Positions 5,390 through 8,632 of a DNA stretch of 8,632 bases are shown piece after piece. Position numbers and translations under genes: made by a program. Source of the DNA: Winogradskyella sp. (GTDB lineage: Bacteria > Bacteroidota > Bacteroidia > Flavobacteriales > Flavobacteriaceae); the NCBI GenBank assembly GCA_030149115.1, contig JASBSE010000163.1, forward strand, positions 1 to 8,632, given 5' to 3'. The notes under the pieces were generated by a model. The model searched no databases, was not told the origin of the DNA, and saw only the letters and a program-made list of their open reading frames with translations. Each line of letters begins with the position of its first letter. Positions within the stretch are counted from its first letter, which is position 1.

Positions 5390-8300
5390 AAAGAAGAAAA
5401 ATACAGATAAGGAATTTGGCCTATCGTCGTGGGCTATTAACAACAAAACCACGATGAATGTCTTAATTTTGGTTTTCTTCTATATTGGTATAACTGCCTT
5501 TTTCAGTATGCCAAGAGAAAATTTTCCTGAGGTTAATGAAACCAAAATTTACATTAGTACAGTTTTTCCAGGAAACACGGCCGAAGACATAGAGAAGCTC
5601 ATTATAGATCCTTTAGAAGACAGATTAAATACGGTTAGTAATAAAGTAGAAATAACTTCTACAGCTCAAGAAGACTATGGAATGCTAATGATTGAGTTTG
5701 ATGAAGGTATTACCGTTGAGCAAGCTAAGCAAAAAGTAAAAGATGAAGTAGATACAGAAACTGCAAGTGAAGATTGGCCTACATTTAACGGTGCTAAAGT
5801 AGAACCTGATGTATTTGAGTTGAGCCTTTCTGAAGAAATGCCTATTCTGAATATTAATATTTCTGGTGATTATCCAATTGAAAAGCTTAAAGATTATGCT
5901 GAGTATCTTCAAGATGAAATTGAAGATTTACAGGAGATCAAAAAGGCAGACATAAGAGGTGCCCAAGAAAAAGAAGTTGAAGTTGCTGTAGATATTTATA
6001 AAATGATGGCCGCAAAAGTAACCTTTAGTGATATCCTTGGAGCTATTGGAAACGGTAACCTCACTCAATCTGCAGGTAACTTAAAAGCAAGTGGCCAACG
6101 TCGTACCATTAGAGTTATAGGTGAAATCGAAGACCCATCCGAACTAGAGAGTTTTGTTGTAAAAGCTGAAAACGGTAACGCCATTTACCTTAAAGATGTG
6201 GCTTCAGTTTCCTTCAAAGAAGAGGACAAAACCACTTTTGCTAGAAAATCAGGCGAACCTGTTGTTATGCTCGATGTTAAGAAACGTGCAGGAAAAAACA
6301 TGGTTGCTGCTGCTGAGCAAATTCAAGTAATAGTTCAAGATGCTATAGATAATGAATTTCCTCAAGATTTGGAAGTCACAATTACTAATGATCAATCTTC
6401 GGTTACTATTGGGCAAGTTGATGATTTAGTAAACAACATTATCTTTGGTGTTATACTAGTTGTAACAGTATTAATGTTCTTCTTAGGTTTTAAAAATGCA
6501 CTGTTCGTTGGTTTTGCAATACCAATGTCTATGTTCATGTCTCTTATGATTCTAAATCTTATTGGTTATAGTTTGAACACTATGGTACTTTTTGGACTCA
6601 TCATGGGTCTTGGTATGCTGGTTGATAACGGAATTGTAGTTGTTGAAAACGTCTATAGATTGATGGACGAAGAGGGTATGAGTCGAAAAAAGGCTGCTAA
6701 AAAAGGGATTGGTGAGATTGCATTTCCAATTATTATTTCAACTTTAACTACTGTTGCAGCATTTGTTCCTCTCGGTTTATGGCCAGGAATCATGGGAGAA
6801 TTCATGAAGATTTTACCTATAACATTATCAATTGTTTTAGGCTCTTCACTATTCGTTGCAATCTTCTTTAACTCTGTTTTGGTATCACGTTACATGACTA
6901 TTGAAGATAAAGACATGCCTTTAAAGCAAATTATTAAAATTACAGTTATTGTAGCCGTTATTGGAGTAATCATCCTTTTGGTTGGTGGAGCTTACAGAGG
7001 CTTAGGAACCATCATGATCTTTACAGCTATAATGCTTTGGGCTTATCGTCTATTCATTAGAAACTGGGCAAATAGTTTCCAAAACAAAGCTTTGGTAAAA
7101 TTAGAAGGTTGGTACGAAGGTCAATTACGCTGGGCACTTTCCAAGAGAAAACCTTATATTTTAAGTATTGGCACCTTCTTATTACTTATTGCTGCTTTCA
7201 TAGCTTTTGGAATATCACTTGCAACGCAACGTACTAAAGTAGAATTTTTCCCTGACAATAAACCAAATCAAATTATTGTCTACATAGAATATCCTGAAGG
7301 AACTGCAATTGAAAAAACCAATGCAATAACTAAACAAATTGAAAAACGTGTTTATGATGTTATTAACGACAGTCATTACATGGATGGAGATAGAAACTTC
7401 TTGGTAGAAAGTGCAGTGTCTCAAGTTGGTGAAGGTGCTGGAAATCCGCAAACCGATGGAGGATCAACAGCAGAAATGCCTCATAAAGCCAAAATTACTG
7501 CTTCAATGCGCGAGTATAAATACCGTCGTGGCGAAGATAGTGAGCTACTACGTCAAAAAGTACAGGAAGCTTTGGTTGGTATTTATCCAGGAGTGCTGAT
7601 TTCTGTTGAGAAAGATGCTAACGGACCACCTGCTGGTCCGCCTATAAACATAGAAATTGAAGGTAACGACTACGACAAGCTTATTGTAACCGCAGAAAGA
7701 ATGCGAGAGTTTATCAACTCTAAGAATATTGCTGGTATTGACGAGTTAAAGATTGATGTCAACAAAGACAAACCATCAATGATTGTTGAAGTTGATAGAG
7801 AAAAAGCTGGTGAACTTGGTGTTAGTGCTAAACAAATTGGTGACCAATTACGTAATTCAATTTTTGGTGCCAAGGCTGGTATTTACAAAGAAGATGGTGA
7901 CGACTTTGATATCTACGTAAGATTTAACAAAGACAATAGATATAATACGAGTGCGCTTTTCAATCAAAATATTACGTTTAGAGATAATACTGGTAAGATT
8001 AAAGAAATACCTCTATCTGCTGTTGCAAAACAGAAAAATAATTCTGGATTTAGTGCCATAAAGCACAAAGACACTAAACGTGTAGTTACGGTGTATTCTG
8101 CTTTAGCACCTGGTTATACAGATGCAGGAGCGATTGTAAAACAGATTCAAAATGAAATGAGAAGTTATAAAGGTCTTCCCGAAGATATTAAAATTGATTA
8201 TACAGGGCAGATTGAAGAACAGAACAAGCAGATGGCGTTCTTAATGGGTGCATTTTTTACTGGTTTGGCATTGATATTCTTCATATTGATTTTCCAATTT

Positions 8301-8632
8301 AATTCCATTTCAAAACCAGCAATTATTATGCTTGCTATTTTCTTGAGTTTTATTGGAGTCTTTGGAGGTATTGTATTATCAGGAAGCGCCTTCGTTATTA
8401 TGATGACGATGGTTGGTATTATTTCACTTGCCGGAATTGTGGTAAATAACGGTGTGGTATTATTAGATTATGCTCAACTTCTTATCGATAGAAAGAAAAA
8501 CCAACTCGATCTAGATGAAGACCAATATCTAACTAAAGAACACCTGTACGAAAGTATAGTTAAAGCTGGTAAAGCACGTCTTAGACCAGTATTGTTAACA
8601 GCAATTACAACTATATTAGGTTTAATTCCACT
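5379..8632 (+). CDS. RND efflux permease, AcrB-type (COG0841), 3' end cut by window edge
   Basis: The proton-driven inner-membrane pump subunit. The frame is open from ATG 5379 to the edge (1084 codons plus two bases) with no stop or frameshift; about 75-90 residues should be missing. TM1 is about 26-44, ending SMPRENFPEV. The first periplasmic porter loop spans about 45-350. TM2-TM4 follow, with VDNGIVVVEN (415-424), and TM5-TM6 about 445-505. Two extra hydrophobic segments lie at about 520-540 and 541-561, before TM7 (592-612). The second periplasmic loop follows, including ANGPPAGPPINIEIEG, then TM8 from about 952, TM9 and TM10 with GIVVNNGVVLLDY (1019-1031), and the start of TM11 (LRPVLLTAITTILGLIP). 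Asp416 aligns with AcrB Asp407, Asn417 with Asp408, and Asn1023 with Lys940. Translation starts inside the adaptor gene (11-bp overlap), implying coupling. Substrate cannot be told; drug, bile-type or lipid export are all possible. Confidence 0.93.
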   Translation, partial: MANKKKKNTDKEFGLSSWAINNKTTMNVLILVFFYIGITAFFSMPRENFPEVNETKIYISTVFPGNTAEDIEKLIIDPLEDRLNTVSNKVEITSTAQEDYGMLMIEFDEGITVEQAKQKVKDEVDTETASEDWPTFNGAKVEPDVFELSLSEEMPILNINISGDYPIEKLKDYAEYLQDEIEDLQEIKKADIRGAQEKEVEVAVDIYKMMAAKVTFSDILGAIGNGNLTQSAGNLKASGQRRTIRVIGEIEDPSELESFVVKAENGNAIYLKDVASVSFKEEDKTTFARKSGEPVVMLDVKKRAGKNMVAAAEQIQVIVQDAIDNEFPQDLEVTITNDQSSVTIGQVDDLVNNIIFGVILVVTVLMFFLGFKNALFVGFAIPMSMFMSLMILNLIGYSLNTMVLFGLIMGLGMLVDNGIVVVENVYRLMDEEGMSRKKAAKKGIGEIAFPIIISTLTTVAAFVPLGLWPGIMGEFMKILPITLSIVLGSSLFVAIFFNSVLVSRYMTIEDKDMPLKQIIKITVIVAVIGVIILLVGGAYRGLGTIMIFTAIMLWAYRLFIRNWANSFQNKALVKLEGWYEGQLRWALSKRKPYILSIGTFLLLIAAFIAFGISLATQRTKVEFFPDNKPNQIIVYIEYPEGTAIEKTNAITKQIEKRVYDVINDSHYMDGDRNFLVESAVSQVGEGAGNPQTDGGSTAEMPHKAKITASMREYKYRRGEDSELLRQKVQEALVGIYPGVLISVEKDANGPPAGPPINIEIEGNDYDKLIVTAERMREFINSKNIAGIDELKIDVNKDKPSMIVEVDREKAGELGVSAKQIGDQLRNSIFGAKAGIYKEDGDDFDIYVRFNKDNRYNTSALFNQNITFRDNTGKIKEIPLSAVAKQKNNSGFSAIKHKDTKRVVTVYSALAPGYTDAGAIVKQIQNEMRSYKGLPEDIKIDYTGQIEEQNKQMAFLMGAFFTGLALIFFILIFQFNSISKPAIIMLAIFLSFIGVFGGIVLSGSAFVIMMTMVGIISLAGIVVNNGVVLLDYAQLLIDRKKNQLDLDEDQYLTKEHLYESIVKAGKARLRPVLLTAITTILGLIP

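Noticed and set aside
5685..5912. Minus-strand open frame of 75 codons with hydrophobic stretches
   Set aside because: Antisense to the permease porter domain; the apparent hydrophobicity comes from reading Glu/Lys/Asp-rich codons backwards.
7215..7873. Three short open frames (7215-7451 minus, 7411-7599 plus, 7670-7873 minus) inside the permease gene
   Set aside because: All are shadows of the continuous permease frame, which carries family motifs on both sides.

Overview
The window looks like ordinary chromosome from a low-GC marine-type flavobacterium (Bacteroidota, probably Flavobacteriaceae). The clues are AT-rich DNA with uniform codon use, promoter-like elements of the Bacteroidota type (TTTG / TAnnTTTG), weak Shine-Dalgarno sites, and recognisable flavobacterial proteins such as the SucA amino terminus. 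The genus cannot be decided from the sequence.

Left part (1-2121): the first 27 codons of sucA (2-oxoglutarate dehydrogenase E1) run leftward off the edge. Divergent from it is a small secreted eight-strand-type outer-membrane beta-barrel protein (198-740). Its 3' end meets, across a 32-bp gap holding a REP-like sequence, a leftward two-gene unit. That unit is a type III-like trans-polyprenyl diphosphate synthase (1120-2094) coupled through a TAATG overlap to an unrecognised 115-residue cytosolic protein (773-1120).

Right part (2095-8632): a 120-bp divergent intergenic region carries candidate promoters for both directions and a perfect 9-bp inverted repeat laid over the rightward promoter. 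A rightward four-gene efflux operon follows: a TetR/AcrR-type regulator, a TolC-family outer-membrane channel, a lipoprotein periplasmic adaptor, and an RND inner-membrane permease that runs off the right edge (5379-8632, 1084 complete codons, about 75-90 residues missing). The genes are separated by 3 bp, 22 bp and an 11-bp overlap, so they are almost certainly one transcript. Together they should build a tripartite pump from inner membrane to outside, controlled by its own repressor. The substrate cannot be read from the sequence.

I see no RNA gene, insertion sequence, CRISPR array, defence system or other clearly new system. The points worth a second look are the operator-over-promoter arrangement, a cysteine cluster in the regulator, an extra transmembrane hairpin in the permease, and asparagines in place of two canonical AcrB proton-relay residues. 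There is no gene-free stretch longer than 120 bp.
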